64,000 bases of DNA from Oscarella lobularis (GCF_947507565.1 NC_089191.1:2081240-2145239), one strand, 5' to 3'. Positions 1 to 11,719 are shown, counted from the first letter of the stretch. Numbers and translations are program-made. The notes: generated by a model not told the origin, from the sequence alone.

Positions 1-175
1 TCTGTTCGCGCGGACCCCTATAGGGATCCTCACCTTTTCCTAAAGGCACCAACGCCTAGATAAGGTGATCTAAGCGGCATTCAACCCAATCCCAAACGTG
101 TCTTGAGAAAAAGTTCAGTCAAACGTTCACTTTTCGATGACGCATTGAAAACCCGAATAAATACTTCACACGAAC
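1..175 (-). repeat. Dispersed repeat R1, partial copy at the window edge
   Basis: This is the end of an R1 element in minus orientation, cut by the window start. It shows the family landmarks: CTGTTCGCG followed by a CCTCACCTTTTC block, then CAGTCAAACG and a degraded ACCCGxATAA end. The same block order is found at 13.4, 23.4, 30.1, 40.8, 55.9 and 58.9 kb. Confidence 0.6.
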
Positions 176-199
176 GATGCACTCGGAGCCTTACGACGT

Positions 200-736
200 T
201 CGGTGGCACCCTTAGCCGTGATGCATGCTGCGCAGTAAGTTTACATTCCTGCTATACGGGTGCTTAGCTCAGAGTGTACAGTGCGCGCGCGGTGAAAAAA
301 TATCATAAGCAATGCACGCAAAATTACGTAAAAATTCATAAGTCTGTTTCTCTCGTAGTGCGTCTTCACAAAGGTAACGCTACTGCATGTTTTCTTTGCC
401 AAAGACAATTAGGCGCATTCGCTTACCAGTCACGTGCAGATCGGATGTCGTTGCAACGCCTCGAGTTCAAAAGATCCTAAAAAAGATAGCAATGAAAACG
501 TGCTCGTTCTGTATCGTCCACTTAGCTTTTAGGCCTCCTTACGGACGGTGGGCTCGCACCGCTGGAGAGGCCGCAAAGAATAGAGCCAAATGTAGAAAGG
601 GTCGCTCACCCATGAGCAGCATGAGCCCATGAGCCGATCGAGCATAGGGAAGAGGGCCCTATAACTAGACCGGTCCCTGTCGACAGTCATAGCCCTGCCG
701 CAGAGGAGCTATGGCACCCGACGTGACGGCAGTAAT
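200..736. other. Intergenic stretch, no gene recognised
   Basis: Short overlapping open frames of 68-81 codons are present, but none has a signal peptide, domain or splice partner. I see nothing to support a gene. Confidence 0.4.
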
Positions 737-1246
737 GTAGTCGGCGTGGAGATGAAGAGCCGGCCGACGCCGCCACTCCCCGTGTTGTACTAGCTTAGTA
801 GCGTAGTAGAGCGGGACGAATAAGCCGATGACGCAGCCCCTACAGGGATTAGAACCGCGCGAGCGGCGACCTGTAATCGCTGCGCCTTCGTTGTCCCGGG
901 GAGCGACGTTGCGACGACGTGTTGCTCCCACTTCACGACTGACCGGCTGTACTGCACTCAGATCGACGACGAGGTTACGCAAAGAATTGTGTGCGACGTG
1001 CGCGCCTATATGTGCGAGAGAGGCGAGGAGGAACGAGCTCTCATTGGTTGAAGCTAATTTGCGGTAAGACTCGTGACCATATATGGTCAAAATTGGAGCT
1101 CACGTAAAAAGTTTCGATTAACCGCGTGACGCGCCACCTGCTCGTTTTTTTGTGGTTTCGTCACGCTGTCGAGTGTGTAACAGAGTGACGTAACGTCTCG
1201 TTTGTTTGTGGTTCACTTGACGTCACGCGCGATCGAAAAAAGCAAG

Positions 1247-1434
1247 ATGGCGGATGGGCGATCGATCGCGAAAGGAGCTCCCGCACAGGTATGCACGTGA
1301 ATCTACGCCTTTCTTTACTCTAACCCTTGTCGAAGTAAAAGGAAAGATGAGGAGTTTGTGAAAGAAGCGAATCGGGCGGACGAAAGGCGATTTTCGCAAA
1401 ATTTCAGTACTTGGTTGCCGATTATATTGTCTGC
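1247..1434 (+). pseudogene. 5' exons of an unrecognised gene, duplicated copy 1
   Basis: ATGGCGGATGGG opens a 14-codon exon (1247-1288) ending CAG|GTATGC. An acceptor at 1350-1351 (GATGAG) joins in phase to a second exon (1352-1434) ending CTGC|GTGAGT. Unspliced reading hits TGA soon after the first donor, so splicing would be required. The same two exons recur at 11385-11574. No downstream exon or domain is recognisable, so this is either a fragment or the start of a gene lost by rearrangement. The function is unknown. Confidence 0.3.
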
Positions 1435-1589
1435 GTGAGTATCAGACTCCGTCGCACAGCAAAATAGCTCCATGTATTGCGTGGTTCCGTTCTAAAGAAG
1501 ATCGAGATCGTGGAAAGACGAATCATATCCGGGTCTATCGTCATCGAGTCCCTTCATCGAGTCCGAAAGTAAACCTTTTGACCGACTTT

Positions 1590-2035
1590 TTTCTTCAGAT
1601 ACGTTTCGGTCATGATAGAATGCTGCTTTTTCTAGGCTCTGGTGGCGTTTGGAAAAAGTGAGGCTCCCCAAGAGGAACACGATCAGTTTTCCGCCTGCGA
1701 AACGTAAGCTAAAGCTCGCAGACGCGACTTTATTTTTCTATTTGTTGGTACTATAAAGGCCTAGACGGTGCAGTCGAAGCGTCTCAGTGGATTCAGATGG
1801 CCCAAGAGGCGAATTTATCCGTCGCGCTTTCGGATCTCGTCTCTCCTCAGTCGTAAGACGAATTCTCATTTCAGTTTCGCCTAGAGAAGCTAAGAATCTG
1901 GTCTTCGTACGGCCTAAAGTGTGGAAGCGTGCGATGTTCACAACGACCGCAGTTAGAGAAAACTCGTTGTTCTAACGACCCTGAACCCTCTAAAGGGGCC
2001 CCACCCGTTTTCTCAACTTGTGTTCTGTTTAGCCA
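1590..2035 (+). repeat. Dispersed repeat R1, copy inside duplication 1
   Basis: It carries the R1 landmarks in plus orientation: TTTCGGTCATG, the GTGAGGCTCCC block, CGTAAGCTAAAGCTCGC, GTCTCAGTGG, GGCGAATTTATCC, and the CTGAACCC...AAAGGGGCC end. It was duplicated together with the surrounding 1.3-kb segment. Confidence 0.7.
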
Positions 2036-2734
2036 TAGCAGTTGTATTGGAAATGGTACTGACTCATACGGTTTTTGTTTATTTTTTAGGTTCGGGTTAT
2101 TTTTGTATTTGGCGAAATATTTTTTTCGCGGTTGATGTGCCGTCAAACGGAGATGGTCACGTGTCGACTCAAGATAGACGCACTGCCAGATAGGTGAAAT
2201 CTCATGCAAAAGCGTTGATTCCGCACGTATGCAATCCATTCTCTATATTATTAGAAGCCATTGCGACGTTAATTTTTGGATAACACCTTCGGACCCATCT
2301 CGCTCTTCCAGCTGAAGTTGACTGCAGAGCCACTGACCAGACGGCGGTTCAAGCTCGGCTACGGAGAAGCGAGGGAAGCCTAAGATAAGTGGCTGTTAGA
2401 ATAAAGTCAAAGTCACTTCAAAGCACCAAGGTACGTAGCAAACGTAATCGGTCTCCACATTATATTGGCCATAACGAAAAGATCGATTTCGTTTCGCTCT
2501 TTCTAGCAAACCTAAGCCCCTCGAACGGCAAAGTAAAATGAGGGACTCTCCTCATTAAAGCCAATCCTAGCTAGGCGCCCAGTCAGCCTCGTCAGTTGCA
2601 GTGACATCATTTTCAGCAAAGAGTGCAACAAAACATCAAACAGAGACAGACAAAACATACAATGAAAAGAAACTCACAAAATTAGAGTCCAACAAAAAGA
2701 TCATTTCCTCGCTCGCATTCCTCCAGCAGCCAGT
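2036..2734. other. Intergenic, 3' flank of the minus-strand EGF/GCC2 gene
   Basis: No gene-like frame was seen. The region probably includes the 3' UTR of the gene ending at 2735. No strong polyadenylation context was identified. Confidence 0.35.
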
Positions 2735-4735
2735 TCACGGCTCATTAAAACGATTCTTTTCTTTTTTGACTTTCGCAGAGTCTTCCTCCAGCTCCTCCTC
2801 TAACTCTTCCTCGGCCTCGTCATCGTCCTCCTCAAGAGAACATGCGAGCATACTCGCATTTCCTTCGCCTTCGGTCGTCGTTCCTTTGGGGCACGGCACG
2901 CAAGTCGGCTGCCCGTAGTCAGCCTGATAGCTTCCCTTCGGACAGGGAACGCATTTATTGACCTCCTCAGGAAAAGCGTGCCCTGGCTGACAGACGTCCT
3001 CCTTGAAGACGCAGGCGTCCTTCGAAGCGGATCCCTCCGCAACGGTAAAGTCCGTACTGCAGCGAATGCAGACGGTCCGGCCAGCCTCGTCCTGATACGT
3101 TCCCCTCGGGCAAGGTTCACACGGTTTGAGACCGGTCAGAGAAACCTCACCCGGCTCGCATTTCTCCATTCCTTTGCACAAGGTGGCGCCACTTGAAGTC
3201 GTTTTGCTCTCACTGGAACAAGGGAGACATTCGTCCTCACCCGGCAACGACTGGTAGGTATCGAGAGGACAGGGCTTGCACGGGGCGGTCCCTCCTTCGC
3301 CGAAGCTGCCCGCCTCGCACAGCGCCTCCTTGCACTCGCTCACCGAAGTCGCGCCCTCGCGCGCGGTGCCCCGTCCCACGGGGCACGGCGTGCAGTCGGA
3401 GTGGCCGCTCTCGCTCTGGTAGGTGTGCAGCGGGCAGGCGACGCAGCTCGCGCGCGATGTTTCGTAGTCAATTTCCAGAAACGTACCTGCACTGCAGTTT
3501 CGGCAGACGGGGCGGTCAGACTCCAAGAGGATCTGCCCGTCCGGTATGGGGCACGAAAATTCAATAGGGCCTTCGCGCATTGAGTCCAGAACTTCGTGGA
3601 ATTTGACATCTTTCAGGGAAAGATTCTCCAACGATGTCGAGCAAACGAACTGTTGCACGGCCTTTGCCTTCTCCTTTGTTGTCTCGATGTCATCACCACC
3701 TTTATTTTGCACGTGGAAGCTTATCTCTACTTCTACTCCGGTCGCCCCCGGTTTGCTTCGTTTGCGCCGTTTATCGCAGATAATCTCTACCTTGATGTCT
3801 GATTCCGTTACATCTTCTGCCAGAATTGCAGCGCGGACTATACTCTTGAGTATCTCTCTTTGCTCGTCCGACAGATCGTTGCAGGCGACGGGAAGCTGCA
3901 GATCGGTCGGCTCGAGCGTTCGAAATACGATTCCTCCGACTTCAATGGGAATATCCATCTCGCACGGCGGCACCTTATCGGCGGACGGAACCCAATCGCC
4001 GGTATTGGCGCATTGGTAAACGAATTCTTGCACGGACAGTCCGAATCCTTCCTGGCAGGCGAGACGGCACTTCTGAGCGCGCGTCTTCTCCACTTCGGAG
4101 CAGACCGCCGTTCCGTGACTTGGCGCGGGGATATTCTTCGTGCAGCGTCGGTGTTCGCACAGACTTCCGTAGTAGGAGTGGATGCATCGGCACGTTCCCG
4201 GCGCGACGCAGTCGCCGTGCACGCACTCAGGAGCGCAGATCGGATCAGCGCACGTCGGCGGCGCGTACCCCGTCGGGCACTTGCACACGTTCGGCTGGAT
4301 GCACTGGCCGTTGTTGTGACAGCTGGGGGAGCAGACGGGCGTCTCGCATCGCTGTCCTTGGTAGCCGTTCGCGCACTGGCACTGGTTCGGCCGTATGCAG
4401 CGGCCGCCGTTCAGGCAGCCTCTCGGGCAGCTCGGCGTGCGGCAGTCGTAGCCCACCCAACCTCCGCTGCAGTGGCATCGGTTGTTGCTCACGCATCGGC
4501 CGCCGTTGTGGCAGCCGGACCAGCAGCGGGGAGGCGGCGGCGGCGGTGGCGGACGGCGCCACCAGCCTGAAAAGAGTTTGTAGGAAAAGACTTGTACGGC
4601 TCTTCGTTACTTACCCCACCACCGCTTTCTGCGCATCCCTGCTTTTCCGGCATCCTTCTTTTTGTACTGGTTGTCGGAGCCGGACGCTGCAACCGCGAGG
4701 AAGATAAACGCTGCCAAGACGAGAGTCGCTTTCAT
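2735..4735 (-). CDS. Secreted EGF / CCP / GCC2-GCC3 multidomain protein
   Basis: Two exons, 4735-4615 and 4566-2735, are joined in phase 1 across a 48-nt GT-AG intron and encode about 650 residues. ATG at 4735 opens a signal peptide (residues 1-19, MKATLVLAAF...). A short propeptide follows, ending in the furin-like site RRKR (about residues 35-38) before WWG. Then come a proline run, four compact six-cysteine EGF modules (about 53-177, CxNGGRC pattern), a CCP/sushi-like module (about 182-242), and a middle region without recognisable repeats. The C-terminal half has cysteine-rich GCC2/GCC3 (ephrin-receptor-like) repeats with CPxGTYQ motifs (about 395-620). An acidic Glu-rich tail ends the protein. 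There is no membrane segment, so it is probably extracellular. It is the divergent paralogue of the gene at 6587. Its binding partner and exact role are unknown. Confidence 0.85.
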
Positions 4736-5439
4736 TTTTACCACTTGCTTTTTGGTCCCAGACTGAGAAGTAACTCGGCTGTGCTTTCCTTTAAGGAATG
4801 CCTCTCCGTCTGCATTTATTTATCTGGAAGTTTTCAAAGCGAGGGCTTGTTTGATTCATATTTAGATGTTATTGCTTTCACAGTCTTCCACCTATGAAGT
4901 TAGCACCTGGTAGGGGTGAAAGGTTTAGCGTTCAATATTTTTAGATGTTCCAGCGATAAGAAAAGCATCTCTTGTCTGACTCTGCAACCGCGCCATCTTT
5001 GCCGTTTTTGAGACCTTTCCAGTGTCATGGTAAATTTTTCTGTATGATGCGGCCGTAGAAGCTAGTTTAGGCTCAGCACGGTTAAAGAAGATTTTTTAAT
5101 TGAGAAAGGTAAACGGAAATTTCTTTGACGTGAGCAAGGTTTCTCCTCTACAGACGGCACAAAGCTCTCTAGCTCAAGTACTGAACACCAGTATTTTAGA
5201 GCCAATTTCACATTAGGAATTACGCATTTTTAGTTTTACTGACGGGGCAAGCTACTCAGAAATTCTTAGGACAGCGGTTAGATTTTCGGCGTTCTTGGGT
5301 TTAAGAGATAGCCCCTAGTTGTTTTATATTTCACTTACATTCTATTCGAAACAGCGGAAGAAACATGACATGGACGCAAGAGAAAAAGCAAAACTACACG
5401 AGAAATTGAGTTCCGTCTATGGGGTCCCTTTGGACCTTC
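4736..5439. other. Intergenic, upstream of the minus-strand EGF/GCC2 gene
   Basis: AT-rich with no coding signal. It presumably holds the promoter and 5' UTR of the gene starting at 4735. No specific promoter element can be assigned. Confidence 0.35.
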
Positions 5440-5856
5440 TCAGTCGAAATCGGCCACTTCCGAAAGGTGCTCGCGAAAGACTTCGAGGGCGTGTCTAACG
5501 CTCGGTTTCATCGCCGACGCCTTCTGCGCCTCGCCAAAATCGAGTTCGTGCCCGTGCGGATCGCCCTCGGACATTCTTACGGCGAGGGCCCTCATATCGG
5601 CGAACGCAATGCCGAGGGATTTCTTCTCGTTCACATCTTTCATCAAATCAAGAAGCTTACGAAAGATCGTCTCCTTCTCCTCCTGCGTCGCTTCAACGCG
5701 AATTTTGCGAGCGAGCATTTGTTCCGTTTCGCTCTCGTCCGACTGCGGGGAAAAATTCCAATCGAGGGCGGAGACGAATCGTTCTCTTACGTTGCCCATT
5801 GCGCCGGGGGTACTGAGTGCGAGCAGGAATAAGGCGGCCAGGATCAGGCGAGACAT
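5440..5856 (-). CDS. Small secreted protein, unknown function (138 aa)
   Basis: A single-exon frame from ATG at 5856 encodes 138 residues. The N-terminus is a clear signal peptide (MSRLILAALFLLALS, then GAMG). The mature part is about 118 residues, charged, probably helical and without cysteines, and shows no recognised domain. It lies between two divergent EGF/GCC2 genes, close to the promoter side of the plus-strand one. The signal peptide and codon-like composition support a real gene. An intron or alternative ends cannot be excluded. Confidence 0.6.
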   Translation of the reverse strand: MSRLILAALFLLALSTPGAMGNVRERFVSALDWNFSPQSDESETEQMLARKIRVEATQEEKETIFRKLLDLMKDVNEKKSLGIAFADMRALAVRMSEGDPHGHELDFGEAQKASAMKPSVRHALEVFREHLSEVADFD

Positions 5857-5925
5857 TCCTTTCGAGGAGCGGAAAACGGTGCAATCGGTGCAATCGGTGC
5901 AATCGAAGTTGGACTGTTCTGACTG

Positions 5926-7640
5926 TCTGTAAAAGAGAGCGTTCTCTCGACTGACCCCAAGTCCTGTTTACTTTTCCAGAAATAGCCTGGCCTTATGTTC
6001 TTCTATAAACATCCTATCAGCGTTTTATTTTAAAGAGGGTCTCCTCCAAGTTTGCATTCGGTTTTATCGTGATTCAGTGGAAATCTTTTCGCTAGCAGAA
6101 CCTCTTTTTGAAGTCCTCTCGGTCCTCTCCTTCGAACAGTACAGTCAATCATTTCAGATTTCCGGCACGAAGGCCTTTGGCTAGGCGCACTACCAAAAAG
6201 GCATTATGAGGAGCAGATTTCACTTCCAGGACGGGCTTGCGCACCTGCATCGCTTCCAGTATTGGTTACTCATAAAGATTTTACTCCAAGAGCGGGCGCA
6301 ATCAAATCCAGAGGAAGCTTGAGTAAGGTTACCAATATTGGTTACAAATAAACAGATTTCCATTCAGGGCGGGCTAGCGCACCCGCAATCGCTTCCAGAG
6401 GAGCCTTGAGTGAGGCCTCCAGTATTTGTTAAAGAGAAGGAACCCACCTGAAATTACTTCTAGGAAGCCAACCGGTTCTTTATTATAACCTTTCTGCAAA
6501 AAAGTGTCAGACCCCTCTGACTTGGTCGCGCCTATATTGTACTTAAACGGGTCTCGTCGGTCACTTGCCTCAGTCTCTTTGGCGAAATGAGGGTTTCCAT
6601 TGTCGTTCCCATATTGCTCGTGACAGCCCTTTGCTCCGTCGCGACTCTCGTCGAAGAAAATCTCTACGGCGACGCGCCGATCGGCAACTCGACTCGAGCC
6701 CTTCAGAGAGAGAAACGCTTCTTTGGACTCATCGCAATCGGTGCCGCCTTGATAGGAGCCAAGCTTTTCGCCTGCCGTAAGAACGATCGATTCGTAGAAT
6801 AACGTATAGATGCACTTTGTCCAGTGTTCCTGTGCCATAAGGGTGGAAAGGGCGGCGGCGGCGGAAGTCACGGGGGCCGCGGCGGCGGCGGCGGCGGGCC
6901 GACGTGCTCTCGCGGATGCAGCCACGGAGGATCCTGCATCGGGCCTAACCAGTGCAAATGCGTGGGCGGATGGTCGGGCCCAACGTGTAATACACCGACG
7001 TGCGCTAATCCGTGCGTGAACGGCCGCTGCTTCGAACCGGATGTGTGCCTCTGCAACATCGGCTACAAGGGCGATACGTGCGCGGATCCCGTCTGCATGC
7101 CTGATTGCGTCAACGGTAGGTGCTCTTCTCCGGGTGTGTGTGAGTGTGAGGAGAACTTCGCTGGGCGTCTGTGCCAAATCCAGAACTGTGGAAGCGACCT
7201 TCCTGCGCCATTTCATGGCACGGCGGTCTGCGCGCGTTATACTACGGCCTCCATTCATCAGTGCCATTTTGCTTGTGAACGTGGGTTCGGATTAACTTCG
7301 ACATTGCAACAGACCCAGTACCGGTGTCAAAACAATGGTACCTGGTCACCTCAACCGAATGTTGACAGATGCGAGGAGGACATTCCGATTGCGCCTGGTT
7401 TCTCTGATATCATAAAAACCAATCCTGAAATTGCCGTTCCATGTAGCGAGCTCACCGACGAGCAAAAGGCGGAACTTGAAAACATAATTCGCCAACGAGT
7501 GTTCGATGAAACAAGCGGGGGCGATCCTGAGCTCCAACTTGAAGACATTGAAGTCACTGTTAACTGTCCAGATCCAAGCTTGCGGCGTTCCGCAGACGCT
7601 ACCGAGGTACTGGTAAAAGTCAACTGCAACGCTAGAGATC
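5926..7640 (+). repeat. Dispersed duplication, intact copy (promoter and 5' half of EGF/GCC2 gene)
   Basis: From CTGTAAAAGAGAGCG through the upstream region, exon 1 and the first part of exon 2, this segment is collinear with 15115-17040. Upstream similarity includes the CCAGAAATAGCCTGG and GGCGGGCTAGCGCACC blocks. The copy at 15 kb is the degraded one. Confidence 0.8.
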
Positions 7641-8536
7641 ACAAAAAAATTCTTATAAATGACTATCTTGATTACGGAACAAGGAGAGCTGAGCTCATTG
7701 CAATGTATTACAGGGCAAAGGCGATGAGAGAAGGCGCCTTGTCTCAATCAATGAAACCGGTCAGACTGCGCGGAGTGCTATTCCGCGAAGATTCTTCAAC
7801 TGTCGAGCAGATCTATTTCAGTTGCCCTAATCCCGATGGTCAACAAAAAATAGGAATGAAATGCATCAACTGCAGCAAGGGCCATTTTCTTGATAAGACC
7901 TTGCCAAAGCCAGATTGCGTTAAATGCCCGCGTCACTTTTATCAGGACGAAAGCGGCCAGCCCTCTTGCAAGCCCTGCCCCGAAGGATTGGGCACAGGCG
8001 AAACAGGTGCGACGAGCTCCAACGATTGCGATGTTCCCCTCTGCAAGCCGGGCACAATCGGGAATCACGGGGTCGCTCCTTGCGAACGCTGCCCAAGAGA
8101 TACGTACCAGCCTAAGTTTGGCCAATCGGCGTGCCTTAATTGCCCCGGCTACGGCCACACGACCACCACCGGCGCAGAAAGGTGTTCCAATCAACGTCAA
8201 TGCTCACCGGGATGGGCGTCGCCGACAGGGTTAGAGCCGTGTCAGAAGTGCCCCGAAGGATGCTATCAGGAGCACTTTGGCCAGCGCAAATGCAGGGTTT
8301 GCGTCACGAAGTACACACGATCAAGTGGCTGCAAAAATATCGATGAATGCATGCTTCAAGAGGAAGTGTGCGCAGCGGGTACCCGATCGGATGATGGGCT
8401 GCAGCCGTGCACCGCGTGCCCTAAAGGGAAGTATCAAAATATGCTAGCGCAGTCGGAGTGCAAGCCATGTCCAGCAGGAAGAACCACGATTCGGATTGGA
8501 AGTACCACGATGTTCGACTGCTCCGAGCATGAGTAA
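6587..8536 (+). CDS. Secreted EGF / CCP / GCC2-GCC3 multidomain protein, paralogue 2
   Basis: Exon 1 (6587-6776) and exon 2 (6825-8536) join in phase 1 across a 48-nt intron (C|GTAAGA ... TTGTCCAG|TG), giving 633 residues. A signal peptide (MRVSIVVPILLVTALC) is followed by a propeptide ending at REKR before FFG. Exon 2 begins with a Gly-rich linker, then three six-cysteine EGF modules and a CCP-like module. A middle region has a conserved CSELTDEQK motif, and the C-terminal half has GCC2/GCC3 repeats (CPxGxYQ, CPAGRTT). The acidic tail of the 2735-4735 paralogue is absent and the protein ends SEHE. No membrane anchor is present. It is likely a secreted, furin-processed matrix or recognition protein. 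Confidence 0.85.
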
Positions 8537-10034
8537 TATTTATGTGGCCTTGCAGAAAACTGCTGCATGCTTTGCTGTTGTCGTTTTTTTCTTTTTGTTT
8601 GTGCTGTCGTATATGTGATGTGCATGCTGCATTGCAAAACATTTCTTAGATTTGCTATAGCAGCACACCGCCACACGAACCCGGCGGTGAGGAACATCCC
8701 AACAACTGCTGTACATGAGCAACGAAACAACCTCTTTGAATGCCTGCGCCTTGCTTTAGCGCTCTGTTGATCCCGTTGCCGCATTTCTTCTGCCTTTCTC
8801 TCTGAATTTCTCGCCGCCTTTTCTCCTCGGTTTCCTTTCTTCTAATATCGTCACCTCTGCTTTGAAATCATTGTAGACTAGCCACCGAAGAAATGATGAC
8901 GATTGTCGACCAACGCCCATTCATGAGAACGTTCTCGGGTGTGCTGGTTCCAGAGTCATCGTCATCGGGCTGAGGGGAGACGTTTTCGTGTAGATGTGAA
9001 GCCATATTTCTGTGCGCACGCGCAATAAACTTAAAGGGACGAGAAGACTCTTCTCTGTTTCGTCGCTCTCTCGCGCAAATTACCGTTCATCGTTGAAGAG
9101 TGGCCTAACAAAGCGACGTTGCAAGCAGAGAGCGGGAGAGACCTGCCGACGTATCGCATATTGCTCCCCGCTGCAAAATAAAACGGCAACCGACTGTTCT
9201 GCTTTGCGGAATACGGGAAAGACTTTGCCTCACGAAGAAGAGGAAATCGATTGGGTTAAATTGGACCAGGCCAGGCTTCGCTCGGGGGAAGATCAAGATC
9301 GTTAGGAGGAGATCACAGAAAAAACGTGACGTCATAGGCGACGTTCGTGCTCACGGTGGACGGTCGTTTGGTTCATCACATGCAAGCGTCTGCGTCCTGA
9401 ATTTTAGAAGATTGTGTACTATATAGTTTGAAAGGGAATAGATGGAGCTCATTTTTTTTCACTACTGAATACGGTAAGTCTTTCCGTTAATTAAAGACGT
9501 AGAAGATAATTCGATTCAGTATTCGCGCGTCGTTATTGCTGGCGATACAAACGTCGGTGGGGGAGACGACTCGCCAGCAACTTAAGTTTTAGGAACCAAA
9601 AAACAACGATCAAAATCCTATAAGCGACCTATAGTTGGGTTTGCATAACAGTCAATTGTCCACTTGTTTGTTAGGAAGGATTTCAGCTTTCCAGATCCGG
9701 GAGCGACGACGGTGCGACAATGCGATCTCTCAAGTGACGATGACGATGACGATGAAAAAGATGTCATAAAAAAGAGTCGCGTTTTGCTATAAGCAGGCAT
9801 TTGCGACTGATGCACAAATACGTACCGAAGCACGGCGTGAAGATAGGAACACCGGACGCCAGATCAATCAGCAGTCAGAGCGATCGTCAGAAACATTACT
9901 GTTATCGTCTCATTCCTGGGGACGGGGCCAGGATTAACGAGCCGGAAGTCCAAAGCTTTGACCTAAGTGATCACTTCATTTTACAATGACAATGAAAACA
10001 CCAACTTCAAGGTATTCTCGTGGAACGTCTTTTT
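8537..10034. other. Intergenic, about 1.5 kb, no gene recognised
   Basis: The largest open frame (9012-9305, +) has no domain or splice support. A short GATGAC tandem run lies near 9736-9756. I see no RNA gene. Confidence 0.35.
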
Positions 10035-10142
10035 ACCGAGAAGAGCGACGTTTATGCGCTAGGTAGCCTAGAGCTTCATCTGTTTACAATCTTAGGTGGT
10101 CGCTTGGAGTTTTCATGTGGGAGATATTCACTTTTGGTAATT
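10035..10142 (+). pseudogene. Tyrosine-kinase domain fragment (two exon ends)
   Basis: TTTTTACCGAGAAGAGCGACGT and GGTGGTCGCTTGGAG...GGGAGATATTCACTTTTGGTAA match the adjoining exon ends at 22605-22725 of the intact RTK. They cover kinase subdomain IX (LFTEKSDV, then WSxGVxxWEIFTFG). No catalytic loop or other kinase exon is visible nearby, so this is an isolated remnant of a third RTK copy. Confidence 0.75.
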
Positions 10143-10518
10143 TATTTTCAAACGGTTGGTTAGATCGCGTGGGGGTGTCGATCGATCGTTTCGAAAAGCT
10201 TATAGTTTGGTCACAAGCTAGATTTGTGAACGTATTAGGCAAAGTTTTTAGAAGTACGTCTAATTACGATTGTATTAGCCTCTAGAATTGCGTCACAGGT
10301 TTATTTTGCCGGCTTAGTACAATATAGTGTCTGTAACTGCCCACTGTAGTAGCTTAAGCGGATAGGTATTAGAAGTGTAGCACCGAATTAGGGCCTAAAA
10401 ACTATTCCTTTGCTGAAAATTGGTTTGGCTTGTGCCGTGTTCTGTTTCAATAGAGCATGATACTATCAAAAATAGTCTTACTTTATTAATAAAGAGTGGT
10501 TCTTTTCTTCATGTAGGA

Positions 10519-10870
10519 AAAGCCTGATGCAAATAACAATGTTTTCGAAGCAGCAGCCGTACTTGGCTATGGGCTTCTTTTGAGTCTGCACTTGTGGGGT
10601 CTCGTTCTGTGCGCCATGTCCTCAACGTGGTGCATTGTGGCAAAAAAATCGTCAAGTACTAATTGCAACCTCGACGCCTTCCCTGTTTTCACTGATGCTC
10701 GCACATGGGATGTCATCTATCTGGCCCTGTGTATTGCAAACGCTTTGCTCTGCCTACCATGGATAAGCTGCAAACGCGAATTTCAAGGATTGAAACATGC
10801 TATGCAACGTCTTGTAACGTCATTGGGCTTTTGGTCGCACGTATTTCTTCTTAGCATATCAGTAGGCTTT
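10519..10870 (+). pseudogene. Multi-pass membrane protein gene, 5' fragment truncated by a duplication
   Basis: An acceptor (TTCTTCATGTAG) near 10518 opens a frame beginning EKPDANNN. It has two to three hydrophobic segments (LHLWGLVLCAMSS, VIYLALCIANALL, FWSHVFLLSISVGFVVG). The frame runs straight into the inserted 1.3-kb duplicated segment at 10871, so its natural 3' part is displaced. Related membrane segments resume at 12736-13100. The family is not recognised; the fold suggests a small multi-TM protein. Confidence 0.5.
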
Positions 10871-11384
10871 GTAGTCGGCGTGGAGATGAAGAGCCGGCCG
10901 ACGCCGCCACTCCCCGTGTTGTACTCGCTTAGTAGCGTAGTAGAGCGGGACGAATAAGCCGATGACGCAGCCCCTACAGGGATTAGAACCGCGCGAGCGG
11001 CGACCTGTAATCGCTGCGCCTTCGTTGTCCCGGGGAGCGACGTTGCGACGACGTGTTGCTCCCACTTCACGATTGACCGGCTGTACTGCACTCAGATCGA
11101 CGACGAGGTTACGCAAAGAATTGTGTGCGACGTGCGCGCCTATATGTGCGAGAGAGGCGAGGAGGAACGAGCGCTCATTGGTTGAAGCTAATTTGCGGTA
11201 AGACTCGTGACCATATATGGTCAAAATTGGAGCTCACTTAAAAAGTTTCGATTAACCGCGTGACGCGCCACCTGCTCGCTTTTTTGTGGTTTGACCTGAC
11301 GTCACGCTGACGGGGTGTGTAACAGAGTGACGTAACGTCTCGTTTGTTTGGGTTCACTTGACGTCACGCGCGATCGAAAGCAAG

Positions 11385-11574
11385 ATGGCGGAAAAGCGAT
11401 CGATCGCGAAAGGAGCCCCCGCACAGGTATGCACGCGAATCTACGTCTTTCTTTACTCTAACCCTTGTCGAAGTAAAAGGAAAGATGAGGAGTTTGTGAA
11501 AGAAGCGAATCGGGCGGACGAAAGGCGATTTTCGCAAAATTTCAGTACTTGGCTGCCGATTATATTGTCTGCGT
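11385..11574 (+). pseudogene. 5' exons of an unrecognised gene, duplicated copy 2
   Basis: It matches 1247-1434, with ATGGCGGAAAAGCG... ending CAG|GTATGC and a second exon ending CTGC|GTGAGT. Here the unspliced frame also stays open, because the stop codon of copy 1 is substituted. The exon sequences are conserved between copies with mostly synonymous or third-position changes. No downstream exon was found. Confidence 0.3.
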
Positions 11575-11719
11575 GAGTATCAGACTCCGTCGCACAGCAA
11601 AAGAGCTCCATGTATTACGTGTTTCCGTTCTAAAGAAGATCGAGATCGTGGAAAGCTGAATTATATCCGGGTCATGTAGACATATCGTCATCGCGAGTCA
11701 TGGAAAAGTAAACCTTTTG

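Larger units (their letters stand above)
737..2035 (+). repeat. Segmental duplication, copy 1 (about 1.3 kb)
   Basis: This stretch is nearly collinear with 10871-12170 in the same orientation, from GTAGTCGGCGTGGAG onwards, with scattered substitutions and small indels. It contains a GC-rich promoter-like block with several TGACGTCA-type sites, two short exon candidates beginning ATGGCGGA, and an R1 copy at its 3' end. The left junction is sharp, because the bases to its left differ between the copies. Confidence 0.85.

Noticed and set aside
665-1090. 141-codon minus-strand frame, conserved at 10859-11224
   Set aside because: Its conservation is explained by the whole 1.3-kb segment being duplicated; Arg/Ala-rich composition in GC-rich DNA, no domain and no splice evidence.
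3860-4570. 236-codon open frame on the plus strand
   Set aside because: It is a shadow of the Cys/Gly-rich EGF exon on the minus strand.
6374-7267. 297-codon open frame on the minus strand
   Set aside because: It is antisense to the GC-rich EGF exon of the plus-strand gene; it has low-complexity Ala/Arg composition and no domain.
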